A DNA stretch of 64,000 bases from 20CM-2-55-15 sp964633285 (GCA_964633285.1 CAZWGA010000027.1:8389-72388), one strand, 5' to 3'; counted from the first letter of the stretch, positions 47,085 to 54,754 are shown. Translations and numbers: made by a program. Notes: a model not told the origin generated them from the letters alone.

Positions 47085-48427
47085 TTCGCACCTTCCAGCG
47101 GACGGCCGATCGCCTGTTCGATTTGCCACAGGCTGATTTGATAATTGAAGCGCGCCTGGTTGAAAGCGACCGCCGCCTGATTCGCCACACGCTGAGCGTC
47201 GAGCAGTTCAAAGAGACTTGTGCCGCCGGATCGATAACTGTAATCCGCGATGCTTCGAAGCCTGTCGACCTGCACCAGGTTGTCGGAACTGTAAAGCGTG
47301 ACGGATCTCCTTGCGGCCACGTACGATTCGTAAGCCTTCGCAACGTCGGTTCGAACCTGACGCTCGACCTGCTGAACCTGGGCTTCTGCCGCACGTTGTT
47401 GCGCCTCGGCCTGCGAAATCTCGGCGAAATGGTTGTTGTAAATAAACAGCGGAATCTGTGTTGTGATGCCGGCCGAATGATCGCTTCCCACTCGCTGATA
47501 CTCGACTCCTACCGACACATCGCGAATACGCTGCGCCTGAGCGAGCTTCGTCGCCTGAATCGCCGAATTCAGATTGGCGCGCGCCACCTGAAGGTCCGAA
47601 CGGCTGGCCAGCGCGATGTCGATGAGCTGTTCAACGGCTACCGGAACTTCGCGGTCCGCAAGCGTGCCGCTCAAATCAACAGGCGACGATTGCAGCAATA
47701 CAGGCAGCGTATCCGCCGTTTGCGAGACGGTCACAACCAAGGGTCCCGCGGTCAAATCCTCCGCCCGGACATTGAGCAAATTGAGAACGTCGCGCGACGA
47801 TTGGTTGTAAGCCGTCTGCGCATCCAGCAGGGCCTGCTTGTACTGCAACCGGCCGGATCTCACCCGGTATAACTCGACAGGAGCCGAGTCACCCGCATCG
47901 ACTCGAACTTTGGTTAATTGCTCGGTTCGGTCGTACTGATTGTCGAGTGCCTCGGCAAGCTGCAGGTTTTCGCGCGCGAGGATTGCGGAAGAAAATGCCT
48001 GCCGCAACTGAAAGAGCTGAGTCCGAAAAGTATCTTCAATCTGCGCTCTCGCGGCTTCGATGCCGGCTTCCGCCTGTTGAATGCGCAGCTCACGCTTGCC
48101 TCCGCGCTCGATGATCTTATTAAACTGGACCGAATAAACTGGATTCGCGCCGGCGTCTCCATTCGTCGCGAAAAGCCGGGGAGCGCTGCCCGGCACCGGG
48201 GAAACAAACGGAATCTGCTCGGCGCCAAGCTGAACCACGGGATTCGGCTTGTAGCCGGCAATTCGCCGCAAAGCCTCGGTCGCATCAAGCTGGTATCGAT
48301 TGGCTGCGATCGCCAGGCTCCGCTGCAACAGCAGTGATTCGGCCTGAGGCAGAGTCAGCCGCGGTGGCCTCGCCGTCTGGGGAGCCGCAAACAAGACGAT
48401 AGAAAAAAAGCAATTCAATCGCTTCAC
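47081..48427 (-). CDS. czcC: TolC-family outer-membrane efflux protein, CzcC type
   Basis: 448 residues. After a signal-like N-terminus there are two repeats of the TolC fold, with long alternating helices (for example ERGGKRELRIQQAEAGIEAA and the second half from about 255). It forms the outer-membrane channel for the CzcBA pump and indicates a diderm envelope. It is second gene of the operon after the small exported protein 57 bases upstream. Confidence 0.9.
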   Translation of the reverse strand: MKRLNCFFSIVLFAAPQTARPPRLTLPQAESLLLQRSLAIAANRYQLDATEALRRIAGYKPNPVVQLGAEQIPFVSPVPGSAPRLFATNGDAGANPVYSVQFNKIIERGGKRELRIQQAEAGIEAARAQIEDTFRTQLFQLRQAFSSAILARENLQLAEALDNQYDRTEQLTKVRVDAGDSAPVELYRVRSGRLQYKQALLDAQTAYNQSSRDVLNLLNVRAEDLTAGPLVVTVSQTADTLPVLLQSSPVDLSGTLADREVPVAVEQLIDIALASRSDLQVARANLNSAIQATKLAQAQRIRDVSVGVEYQRVGSDHSAGITTQIPLFIYNNHFAEISQAEAQQRAAEAQVQQVERQVRTDVAKAYESYVAARRSVTLYSSDNLVQVDRLRSIADYSYRSGGTSLFELLDAQRVANQAAVAFNQARFNYQISLWQIEQAIGRPLEGAK

Positions 48428-48484
48428 TGCAAAATCTCCAAAATGAATTTGAAAAAACGGGAATCGGGCGAATAAGCCCGCGGA

Positions 48485-48826
48485 CTACAGTGACAGCGGT
48501 GGTGCGCGGCTGCCGTGCGGCTGCATTTCAAGCCGGAACGCAGGCGCGATCAGTAAAGAAGCCGCAAGGAAGCAGAAGAAAAGACGAAACGAGAAAAAGT
48601 AAAGAGAGCCAACCTGGAAAGTGTTGTGCTCCTCCAGCATCCTGTCGAGTTGGATGTCGATGCCGGGAGGAGCGACCTGGGGAGCCGCATGAATTCCATC
48701 GTCATTCGTTGCATTGATGTTGAGAGCCTGGAGACGGATCAGGTCGTCTTCGGCCGACACACATGGGAAAACGATGAACGCGATGAGAAAAACCGCAGTG
48801 CAAAGCTTGATCGTGGACATCGACAT
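48485..48826 (-). CDS. small exported/membrane protein leading the czc operon
   Basis: 113 residues. A signal peptide (MSMSTIKLCTAVFLIAFIVF, cleaved near VSA) is followed by a short region (about 25-65) with scattered Asp/His residues, a hydrophobic helix (about 72-95, SFRLFFCFLAASLLIAPAF) and a short tail. GAGG precedes the ATG. The position at the head of a metal-efflux operon recalls small CzcI-type proteins, but I see no clear homology. The frame stays open to 48904 without support. Confidence 0.6.
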   Translation of the reverse strand: MSMSTIKLCTAVFLIAFIVFPCVSAEDDLIRLQALNINATNDDGIHAAPQVAPPGIDIQLDRMLEEHNTFQVGSLYFFSFRLFFCFLAASLLIAPAFRLEMQPHGSRAPPLSL

Positions 48827-48930
48827 TGATGCTGCCTCAAACGCAGCCATGTTACTACGGCTTTTGCATTTTTTTACAAACGATCGCGCAAGAACGGCTG
48901 TCAAACTGGCGTTTGAGGAGATACACGAAA

Positions 48931-49467
48931 ATGAAATACAGCCTCCTGCTCGTCTGCGGACTCCTCATCGGAGTTTCCGCCGCGGCCCAATCCAAAACCG
49001 ATCAGAACAAGACTTCCGACAATGCCCAGCTTGTCGCCGCTGCCGACATCCTGAAGATTGACGCGAAAAAGAAGATTCTCGAGGTCCGGCAGGTTGTCGA
49101 CTCCACTCCCCCCCCGCGAACACGGCAAGAGGGTAATCGCCGCAACGGGGGTGGCGGTAACGGCGGCGGACAGTATCCCGGAGGCGGAGGTGGTGGCGGA
49201 GGACGGCGCCGCGGCGGCGGGGGCGGTGGGGCAGGCGGTGGCGGCGGACGATATCCTGGTGGCGGAGGGGGAGGACGATATCCTGGCGGAGCTTCGTCGA
49301 ATCAGGCCAAGGAATACAAGGTCTACATCACGAAAGACACCGTGTTCAAATTCGCCAACACCGATATCGAATTCAACGACCTTCACGTCAGCGATCGAAT
49401 CACGATTTCCGGAACTCCAAAAGGCAGCAAAGGCGACCTCGAAGCCACTTCGATCATCCGGGAGTAA
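48931..49467 (+). CDS. exported Gly-rich protein with DUF5666-like C-terminus
   Basis: 178 residues. A signal peptide (MKYSLLLVCGLLIGVSAAAQ) leads to a short beta segment (ADILKIDAKKKILEV), a long Gly/Arg/Tyr/Pro tract (about 68-124, with repeated RYPGGGGGG units) and a C-terminal beta region (KVYITKDTVFKFAN to GDLEATSIIRE) resembling the OB-like DUF5666 domain. GAGGAG precedes ATG 48931. It is divergent from the czc operon. Function unknown. Confidence 0.75.
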   Translation: MKYSLLLVCGLLIGVSAAAQSKTDQNKTSDNAQLVAAADILKIDAKKKILEVRQVVDSTPPPRTRQEGNRRNGGGGNGGGQYPGGGGGGGGRRRGGGGGGAGGGGGRYPGGGGGGRYPGGASSNQAKEYKVYITKDTVFKFANTDIEFNDLHVSDRITISGTPKGSKGDLEATSIIRE

Positions 49468-49483
49468 GTTCCGGCTTTCGCGG

Positions 49484-49511
49484 TGTAATACAGATTAGAG
49501 TCTGTAGTACA
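49484..49511. promoter_or_regulatory. double operator upstream of vapBC
   Basis: Two TGTANTACA palindromes at 49484-49492 and 49503-49511 are themselves arms of a larger inverted repeat (11-bp arms, one mismatch, 6-bp spacer at 49495-49500). The site ends 11 bases before the antitoxin ATG. Ribbon-helix-helix antitoxins usually autorepress through paired sites of this kind. Confidence 0.65.
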
Positions 49512-49522
49512 ATGCCGTTATT

Positions 49523-49753
49523 ATGGCTGAAACAGTTCAGGCCCGGCTGGATCGAGAATCGCAAAAGAAATTAAACCGACTGGTTCGACGGCTGGGGTTG
49601 AGCCCTTCAGAAGTCGTACGGGAAGGCATTCGGCTCCTTGCCGCATGTCAGACACAGCACCCGCCGGCACGAATCATCGGCGCCGGCAGGTTCGCGTCCG
49701 GAAAATCAGACCTGGGATCCAATAAAGCTCATCTGAAAGGATTCGGGCGGTGA
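49523..49753 (+). CDS. vapB: ribbon-helix-helix antitoxin
   Basis: 76 residues. The N-terminal half is an RHH DNA-binding fold (ETVQARLDRESQKKLNRLVRR then SPSEVVREGIRLL). The C-terminal half (ARIIGAGRFASGKSDLGSN) should wrap the toxin; such ARxxGxGxF motifs are common in antitoxins of PIN toxins. It overlaps the toxin gene by 4 bases and has a double operator just upstream. Confidence 0.88.
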   Translation: MAETVQARLDRESQKKLNRLVRRLGLSPSEVVREGIRLLAACQTQHPPARIIGAGRFASGKSDLGSNKAHLKGFGR

Positions 49754-50160
49754 AACCAGTCCTTCTGGATACCGGTGTCATCGCCGCCCTGCTCGACCGG
49801 AGCGAGAAGAATCACCAGCGTTGCATTCGCGCCGTTGAGAATTTGGCGCAACCGCTGGCGACGTGCGAAGCGGTCATTGCCGAGAGTTGTTACCTGCTCC
49901 GAGAAGTGGCTGGCGCGCCGGAAGCCATTCTGGAAAACGTCGAAAGAGGCACTTTTCGGGTGCCGTTTTCGATTCAACGTTCTGCGGTATTCGTACGGCG
50001 TTTGATTCGAAAGTATCGTGATCGACCGATTGACCTTGCTGATGCATGCCTCATTCGTCTCGCCGAAGAATTGGATTCGGGCGAAATCCTCACCCTGGAT
50101 TCCGATTTCACGTTCTATCGCTGGAAGAAAAACAAACCGTTCCAATTATTGATTCAGTAG
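49750..50160 (+). CDS. vapC: PIN-domain ribonuclease toxin
   Basis: 136 residues with the PIN acidic residues: D7 (LLDTGVIAALL), E44 (AVIAESCYLL), D97 in DLADACL and Asp in TLDSDF. It probably cleaves tRNA or rRNA when free of antitoxin. The GTG start overlaps the antitoxin stop (GTGA). All key residues look intact. Confidence 0.9.
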   Translation: MKPVLLDTGVIAALLDRSEKNHQRCIRAVENLAQPLATCEAVIAESCYLLREVAGAPEAILENVERGTFRVPFSIQRSAVFVRRLIRKYRDRPIDLADACLIRLAEELDSGEILTLDSDFTFYRWKKNKPFQLLIQ

Positions 50161-50231
50161 CTTGCCACTCACGTGCTCTCGCCGCTATAGTCTCGCCAAC
50201 GAAATTCATTTATCGATGGAGGAACCCCAGC

Positions 50232-51161
50232 ATGACGCGGATGACAAGACGAAGTTTCTTTCAAAAGGCAGGCATTGCCGCCGCAGTGCCGGCGCTGGTA
50301 CCAACAGTTGCCATTGCGCAACAACCCAGCCCTGCCGACATCAAAGTTGAGAGCGACATTGTTTATGGAAAAGGCGGAGACATGGATCTCCATCTCGACA
50401 TCTACCATCCGCCGGCAGGAACCGAAAGACGGATGGCAACGATTCATGTCCACGGTGGAGGATTTCGAGCGGGCAGCAAAACCGGCGTGGCCGGCTCATC
50501 ACGCGCATTCGCGCGCATGGGGTATGTGAGCATCGCATCGCAATACCGCCTGTCGGGTCAGGCAAGGTGGCCGGCGCAGATCGAGGATGTCAAAGCGGCG
50601 ATTCGGTGGACTCGGGCCAATGCTTCACGGCTGAACATCGATGCGGATAAAATCGCCGTTGCCGGTTATTCCGCAGGCGGTCTGATGGCCCTTGTTGCAG
50701 CCGGCACTCCCGATCGCAAGGAATTCGAAGGCAGCGGCGGCAACTCCGGTGTCAGTTCGAAGGTTGCAGCGTGCGTGTCGTTCTACGCGGCGACGGCGGC
50801 GAACGCCGGACTGCTGCCCGACGGCAGTGACCGCGCCGCCATTGAGGCCGCGTCCGCCGCGACTTACATTTCGCCTTCCTTTGCCCCAACAATTTTCTTC
50901 CACGGCCTCGGCGACGTCACGATCCGCCCTGAAAGCAGCATCAACTTCTTCGACAAACTTCGAGCAGCGGGAGTAAAGGTTGACCTGCATCTGTTTCAAG
51001 GTGCGCCTCACGCATTCGAAACCAACAATCCGGATGCGGCGCAGGCCGCAGCACAACTCGCACACCTCTTCTTCGACCGGCTGATTGTGAATCCGAAAGA
51101 ATATCCTCCATTCGGAGGCGGTGGCGGAGCACCGCGCGGAGGCCGCGGAACTCCGCGATAA
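50232..51161 (+). CDS. Tat-exported alpha/beta hydrolase (BD-FAE/esterase-like)
   Basis: 309 residues. A twin-arginine signal (MTRRSFFQKAG) precedes an alpha/beta hydrolase: oxyanion HGGG (VHVHGGGF-like HVHGGGFRAGS), nucleophile GYSAGG, Asp in FHGLGDVTI and His in GAPHAFE. It resembles esterases of the BD-FAE/lipase class. The C-terminus ends in a Gly/Arg/Pro tract (FGGGGGAPRGGRGTPR). GGAGG lies 9 bases before ATG 50232. Confidence 0.87.
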   Translation: MTRMTRRSFFQKAGIAAAVPALVPTVAIAQQPSPADIKVESDIVYGKGGDMDLHLDIYHPPAGTERRMATIHVHGGGFRAGSKTGVAGSSRAFARMGYVSIASQYRLSGQARWPAQIEDVKAAIRWTRANASRLNIDADKIAVAGYSAGGLMALVAAGTPDRKEFEGSGGNSGVSSKVAACVSFYAATAANAGLLPDGSDRAAIEAASAATYISPSFAPTIFFHGLGDVTIRPESSINFFDKLRAAGVKVDLHLFQGAPHAFETNNPDAAQAAAQLAHLFFDRLIVNPKEYPPFGGGGGAPRGGRGTPR

Positions 51162-51246
51162 CGGCGGAACCTGTGCGAGGATCGAAATGCCGGGAGACGG
51201 TTTTTTCAATCGCAATCCCGATTTTCAGCGGCTATGCTCATTCCCT

Positions 51247-51948
51247 ATGAATAAACGGATCATTTACTTTGCGCTGCTCCTTTGCCTCAGTTCGATCATT
51301 GCGTGTGCACAGGCGCCCGGTGCCGGTTCATCCGCAACACCGAAGCTGGACAACGACGAACAAAAAACACTGTATGCGCTTGGCCTGCTGCTTGGCAGAA
51401 ACATCAAGCCTTTCGCGCTGAAGCCGGATGAATTGGCGATCGTGAAAGCAGGTCTCACGGATGCCGTGACCGATGCCAAGCCTCAGGTTGAAATCGAAAC
51501 TTACGGCCCGAAGGTCAACGACCTCGCACAGAAGAGAGCGGCCGCCGGCGCGGACGAGGCGAAGAAAAAAGGTCAGGAGTTCGCGGACAAAGTCGCGAAA
51601 GAGAAAGACGCGATCAAAACCGCCACAGGCATCGTGATCCGCACGATTACCGCCGGAACGGGAGCGAGCCCGGCAGCAACAGACGTTGTAAAAGTGCACT
51701 ATGAAGGGAAGCTCATCGACGGTACGATATTCGACAGTTCGATCAAGCGCGGTGAACCCATCGAGTTTCCGTTGAGCGGCGTCGTGCCCTGCTGGACGGA
51801 AGCGGTGCAGACGATGAAGAAGGGCGGAAAGGCGCAGATCGTGTGCCCGTCGGGGCTGGCGTATGGCGATCGTGGATCGCCGCCGGCCATCGGTCCGGGA
51901 GCGACGTTAAGTTTCGAAGTCGAGCTGCTCGATTTTCACAAACCGTAA
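51247..51948 (+). CDS. FKBP-type peptidyl-prolyl isomerase, exported
   Basis: 233 residues. The signal ends in a lipobox-like SIIAC, so it may be a lipoprotein. An FKBP_N-like helical dimerisation region (about 35-115) is followed by the FKBP domain (VVKVHYEGKLIDGTIFDSS, PIEFPLSGVVPCWTEAV, GLAYGDRGSPPAIGPGATL). It should aid folding of periplasmic proteins. Bases 51323-51987 have a degenerate second copy at 53283-53519. Two 11-bp direct repeats (TGGCGATCGTG at 51434 and 51864) inside the gene mark the deletion seen in that copy. Confidence 0.93.
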   Translation: MNKRIIYFALLLCLSSIIACAQAPGAGSSATPKLDNDEQKTLYALGLLLGRNIKPFALKPDELAIVKAGLTDAVTDAKPQVEIETYGPKVNDLAQKRAAAGADEAKKKGQEFADKVAKEKDAIKTATGIVIRTITAGTGASPAATDVVKVHYEGKLIDGTIFDSSIKRGEPIEFPLSGVVPCWTEAVQTMKKGGKAQIVCPSGLAYGDRGSPPAIGPGATLSFEVELLDFHKP

Positions 51949-52010
51949 CGGGAGCCGCGGTAGTCACTCCGTTTTGAATCTTGCGGCCTGATTACTGGTT
52001 TCACAAATCC

Positions 52011-52064
52011 GCTAACGCGCTGCTGGGCGGGCGCGCTTCTCGGCGGTCCGCTCCAGCGTTAGGC
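52011..52064 (+). repeat. attC-like imperfect hairpin
   Basis: Outer arms CTAACGC (52012-52018) and GCGTTAG (52056-52062) pair perfectly, and the right arm continues to GTTAGGC, matching the integron R' consensus GTTRRRY. After a 5-base asymmetric spacer, TGG/CCA and GCGG/CCGC pair with one extrahelical T (52052). The loop lies near 52037-52042. Length (about 54) and layout match short attC sites. The left box CGCTAAC departs from RYYYAAC at one base. Confidence 0.45.
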
Positions 52065-52304
52065 GGTGACTCGCAGGTTTTCGTGCAGAAACTCGGGAGC
52101 GAGATCGGCGCCATTTGGCCAAACCAACGTGTGAAACTCTGGATCCACTTTGAACTGCTTGAAATACTCTATCTTGCGAAGCGGTTCAAACATCGGACCG
52201 GAGAGTTCAGTGGATAGATCTATTTCGCCGACCGTCCCATCGCGAAACCTCAAACGGATCACGTAGCCTGAAACATAATCTGCGGACATCACGTGATATT
52301 TCAT
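52059..52304 (-). CDS. DUF2442 protein
   Basis: 81 residues. The family pattern is clear: VMSADYVSGYVIRLRFRDGTVGEIDLS, then PLRKIEYFKQFKVDPEFHTLVWPNGADLAPEFL. These small proteins are usually found beside DUF4160 genes and are thought to form toxin-antitoxin-like pairs, which is not proven. ATG 52304 follows the DUF4160 stop by 2 bases. Its 3' end overlaps the attC-like hairpin by a few bases. Confidence 0.88.
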   Translation of the reverse strand: MKYHVMSADYVSGYVIRLRFRDGTVGEIDLSTELSGPMFEPLRKIEYFKQFKVDPEFHTLVWPNGADLAPEFLHENLRVTA

Positions 52305-52306
52305 CA

Positions 52307-52567
52307 CTACTCCAACGGCGCAATTTTCTTTAGCTCTTTCTGCGCACGGGCGAGTTCCCAGTTTTCTCTCAATTCCGCCGCGTGCATCTCCCGCCACTCC
52401 AAGACGAGATTTAATGCGCGCTTCGGCAACTCACCTGTGATTACGTCACCGTTTTCAATGTCGATGACAGCTTCAAACTCTCCATAGACCGCGTGAAAAT
52501 GGGGCCGACCATGCTCGCGATAGAACACGCCGATCACGATCCCAAAGAATCTGGAGAGTTCGGGCAC
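52307..52567 (-). CDS. DUF4160 protein
   Basis: 86 residues with the DUF4160 hallmarks: FFGIVIGVFYREHGRPHFHA, then YGEFEAVIDIENGDVITGELP and the helix WREMHAAELRENW. It starts with GTG, preceded by GAGG. With the DUF2442 gene it forms a two-gene unit seen in many genomic islands; biochemical function is unknown. Confidence 0.88.
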   Translation of the reverse strand: MPELSRFFGIVIGVFYREHGRPHFHAVYGEFEAVIDIENGDVITGELPKRALNLVLEWREMHAAELRENWELARAQKELKKIAPLE

Positions 52568-52620
52568 ATCCTCAGGATAGGACCCTTCACGATTTGGAAC
52601 AACTGCCTAACGTCTTGGCA

Positions 52621-52935
52621 TCAGCCGCGGCGCGTTTTCTGACCCGGCGGCTGCAACGGCTTCGGTGGCTTCTTGAATGAAGACGCGCGCAGTTTTTCGC
52701 GAACCCACTGTCGCACGAGTTTGGTTTCCTCGACACCCTGAGATTCAGCAAGCCGAGATAGTGCTTGTACTTCCTTCGGTGTGAGTTCAATCGCGACTGT
52801 CGATTCTTTCCGACGCGAAAAGACCGGAGCGGTAAGTTCCTCGAGTTGATCCTCAAAATCCGTCAGATCATGCGTGTCCCAAAACTTGGAAAGCTCTTCG
52901 ATTGAATCTGTGTTCGGAATGCGCGGAGATTTCAT
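52621..52935 (-). CDS. CopG/BrnA-type antitoxin
   Basis: 104 residues. The N-terminal IPNTDSIEELSKFWDTHDLTDFEDQLEEL segment is typical of the CopG-type antitoxin family, followed by a short ribbon-helix-helix-like part (VAIELTPKEVQALSRLAESQGVEETKLVRQW). ATG 52935 overlaps the toxin stop by 4 bases. It should neutralise the BrnT-like protein and repress the pair. A GTTAGGC box (plus-strand 52605-52611, complement) lies 10 bases after its stop. Confidence 0.85.
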   Translation of the reverse strand: MKSPRIPNTDSIEELSKFWDTHDLTDFEDQLEELTAPVFSRRKESTVAIELTPKEVQALSRLAESQGVEETKLVRQWVREKLRASSFKKPPKPLQPPGQKTRRG

Positions 52936-53216
52936 TTGTTCTTCCAACGATTGTAGCGTTTCTTTTCCCGGGGCGTCATCGGACGAGCGGTGACGGGAAA
53001 TCCTTTCCCGTCGGGAAACTCGATGACAACGCAAAACAGGTGGCGGCCGGCGTACGTTTGTCCGAGAACATAGTAAACAGGATTCTTCCCTGAACTTATG
53101 GTTCGCCGTACCAGGGATTCGCCAAAACAGACTTCCTCGAATTCATTCGGTTCAACACTGTGTTTGCCGATGTGATCAATTCGATCTTGTGGCCAAATGA
53201 ACTCACTGATCGTCAC
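52932..53216 (-). CDS. BrnT-type toxin
   Basis: 94 residues. It begins with the BrnT pattern FIWPQDRIDHIGKHSVEPNEFEEV, then RRTISSGKNPVYYVLGQTYAGRHLFCVVIEF and the C-terminal ARPMTPREKKRY that matches BrnT's ARxxxxxExxxY end. BrnT toxins are RelE-fold ribonucleases that stop translation. Here the toxin gene is upstream of the antitoxin, as usual for this type. The start is GTG 53216 with no strong ribosome binding site. Confidence 0.83.
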   Translation of the reverse strand: MTISEFIWPQDRIDHIGKHSVEPNEFEEVCFGESLVRRTISSGKNPVYYVLGQTYAGRHLFCVVIEFPDGKGFPVTARPMTPREKKRYNRWKNK

Positions 53217-53282
53217 ACGCCAATTCTAAGGCAAAGCAAGCCGGCATCTCGCACACTGTCTACCGAACGGATTACAACCAGG

Positions 53283-53519
53283 CACCGGTTCATCCGCAAC
53301 GCCAAAGCTGGACAACGACGAACAAAAAACACTGTATGCGCTTGGCCTGCTGCTTGGCAGAAACATCAAGCCCTTCGCGCTGAAGCCGGATGAATTGGCG
53401 ATCGCGGATCGCCGCCGGCCATCGGCCCTGGAGCGACGTTAAGTTTCGAAGTCGAGCTGCTCGATTTTCACAAACCGTAACGGGAGCCGCGGTAGTCATT
53501 CCGTTTTGAATCTTGCGGC
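53283..53519 (+). pseudogene. decayed second copy of the FKBP gene
   Basis: Bases 53285-53403 match 51323-51440 and 53404-53519 match 51871-51987 with only a few substitutions. The join falls where the intact gene carries TGGCGATCGTG twice, so 430 bp were lost between direct repeats. The deletion is not a multiple of three and shifts the frame, giving an early stop after LERR. Signal peptide and start codon are missing. Identity continues past the stop codon into 3' non-coding DNA, showing a segment duplication, not convergence. Confidence 0.93.
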
Positions 53520-53552
53520 AGAAACGTGGTGTTGGTTTGTGCACGCGCCACG

Positions 53553-54173
53553 TCAGGAACTCAGGTATTTCAGGATCGCCAAGACGCTTGAAAGCAGCAA
53601 TAAAAGTCCGGGCAAAATGACGAGATCGTAAACAAGCTCGTCGAGCCAAAGGCTATCCCCCCGGTGAAGTTTTCGATAGAAGAGCCGGTTATCCGCCGCA
53701 TACTTGGAGAACCCTGGATCTTCCTTGACCGCCCGCTCTAATCGCATTGCCGTTCGGACCTTAACCCAGCGCGCCATAGCGGTACCGCCGAGGATCATAA
53801 TCGGCGAGACCACCCACGATATCGCCAGTCCGGCTGGAGTTGCACATAAGACGATCAGTAGCGCAGCCCATCTCATAACGAGCAGTAAGGCCACAACGGT
53901 TGTTCTCCGCCAATTGGCCCCTCCTCGTGTCACTTCCGCGACAGCACTAAAGAGAATCCGGCTTCCGTCGATTGCGAAGGGACCCCAACCCAGCCAGTAT
54001 TCCGGTGAGGCTCCGGTCAGGACCATCCTAACAGCCCGCCGAGACCAGCCACCCTCTCTCGCAATTCGACGAATAGTCTTGCCCTGAACACGATGCTGCT
54101 TTTCGATTTGGTCGTATTCGGACAACGCACGTTCCAAAGACGCTTCCTTCGTGTACAAGTGGTCTTCGGGCAT
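53553..54173 (-). CDS. membrane protein of unknown function with N-terminal helix-turn-helix-like segment
   Basis: 206 residues. Residues about 10-55 contain RALSEYDQIEKQHRVQGKTIRRIAREGGWSRRAVRMVL, which resembles a helix-turn-helix. Two hydrophobic segments follow (about 92-130, perhaps a hairpin) and a third lies at the C-terminus (about 183-203). I do not recognise the family. It lies in the accessory patch between the decayed FKBP copy and DUF2283. Confidence 0.6.
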   Translation of the reverse strand: MPEDHLYTKEASLERALSEYDQIEKQHRVQGKTIRRIAREGGWSRRAVRMVLTGASPEYWLGWGPFAIDGSRILFSAVAEVTRGGANWRRTTVVALLLVMRWAALLIVLCATPAGLAISWVVSPIMILGGTAMARWVKVRTAMRLERAVKEDPGFSKYAADNRLFYRKLHRGDSLWLDELVYDLVILPGLLLLLSSVLAILKYLSS

Positions 54174-54199
54174 GAACTCTCCGATCTGGCTAACTCTTG

Positions 54200-54418
54200 T
54201 TAGCCAGTAATGGTCTCGACTGAACCTGGAAGTTTGCTCACAATCAGTTTGTGAAGCTCGACCTTGTCGCTCGCATTGTCAATGTCGATCCCTACTAGAT
54301 TTCCTCCAGCATCGTAATCCAACACGATACCTTCTGAGATCTCGCGGCTTTCGACGCTGGTCTGCTCTGAGAGATCGATGTACAAGGAGTCGGTATCTGG
54401 ATAGTAATTCAGCTTCAT
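54200..54418 (-). CDS. DUF2283 protein
   Basis: 72 residues with the complete DUF2283 pattern: MKLNYYPDTDSLYIDLS, ISEGIVLDYDAGGNLVGIDIDNAS. These single-domain proteins are common near toxin-antitoxin loci and in islands; function is unknown. It starts 26 bases downstream of the membrane-protein gene start, same strand. Confidence 0.88.
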   Translation of the reverse strand: MKLNYYPDTDSLYIDLSEQTSVESREISEGIVLDYDAGGNLVGIDIDNASDKVELHKLIVSKLPGSVETITG

Positions 54419-54465
54419 GGTTTAAAACCTCGCGCGCGAGCCATCTTGAGAAAGGGCGAAATCGA

Positions 54466-54502
54466 TGCGCGCCGCTCGTCGGCCTGCAGCGCCTTGTTGG
54501 GC
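54466..54502 (-). repeat. attC-like left half-site
   Basis: On the minus strand GCCCAAC (54502-54496) fits the RYYYAAC box and is followed by AAGGCGCTGCAGGCCGACGA, the kind of sequence seen in the left half of many attC sites. No matching right half is visible within 100 bases, so it may be a truncated site or chance. Confidence 0.22.
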
Positions 54503-54529
54503 GACCTGCCAGGTGTTACGCTTTAAAGC

Positions 54530-54754
54530 GTGACTATTAAAGCACGTGTCCGAGAGGGACGGCTTGTTTTAGACGAACCGACCGACCTCCCTGAAGGAAC
54601 CGAAATCGAACTACTCCCCCTTGATCCTGGCGACTGGCTCGATGAAAGCGAACGGGCCGCGCTACACGAAGCTCTTCGCAAGTCCGACGCTGACATCGCG
54701 GCTGGCCGCCTCGTCGATGCCGAAGAGATTCTGCGGGACCACAGGTCACGTTGA
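54530..54754 (+). CDS. antitoxin of a RelE/ParE-type pair
   Basis: 74 residues. The N-terminal SpoVT/AF2212-like strand segment (IKARVREGRLVLDEPTDLPEGTEIELLPL) is followed by a helical toxin-binding half (DESERAALHEALRKSDADIAAGRLVDAEEIL). Proteins like this usually precede a RelE/ParE toxin gene overlapping by 4 bases. Here the partner is truncated, so the antitoxin appears orphaned. The start is GTG 54530. Confidence 0.8.
   Translation: MTIKARVREGRLVLDEPTDLPEGTEIELLPLDPGDWLDESERAALHEALRKSDADIAAGRLVDAEEILRDHRSR

Noticed and set aside
49144..49300. Gly-rich tract at 49144-49300 considered as a tandem repeat locus or assembly artefact
   Set aside because: It stays in frame inside a gene with a signal peptide and a conserved-looking C-terminal domain, and similar tracts occur in other exported proteins here.
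53290..53649. 119-residue minus-strand frame over the decayed FKBP copy
   Set aside because: The same antisense text occurs opposite the intact FKBP gene, so it is a shadow of the duplication.
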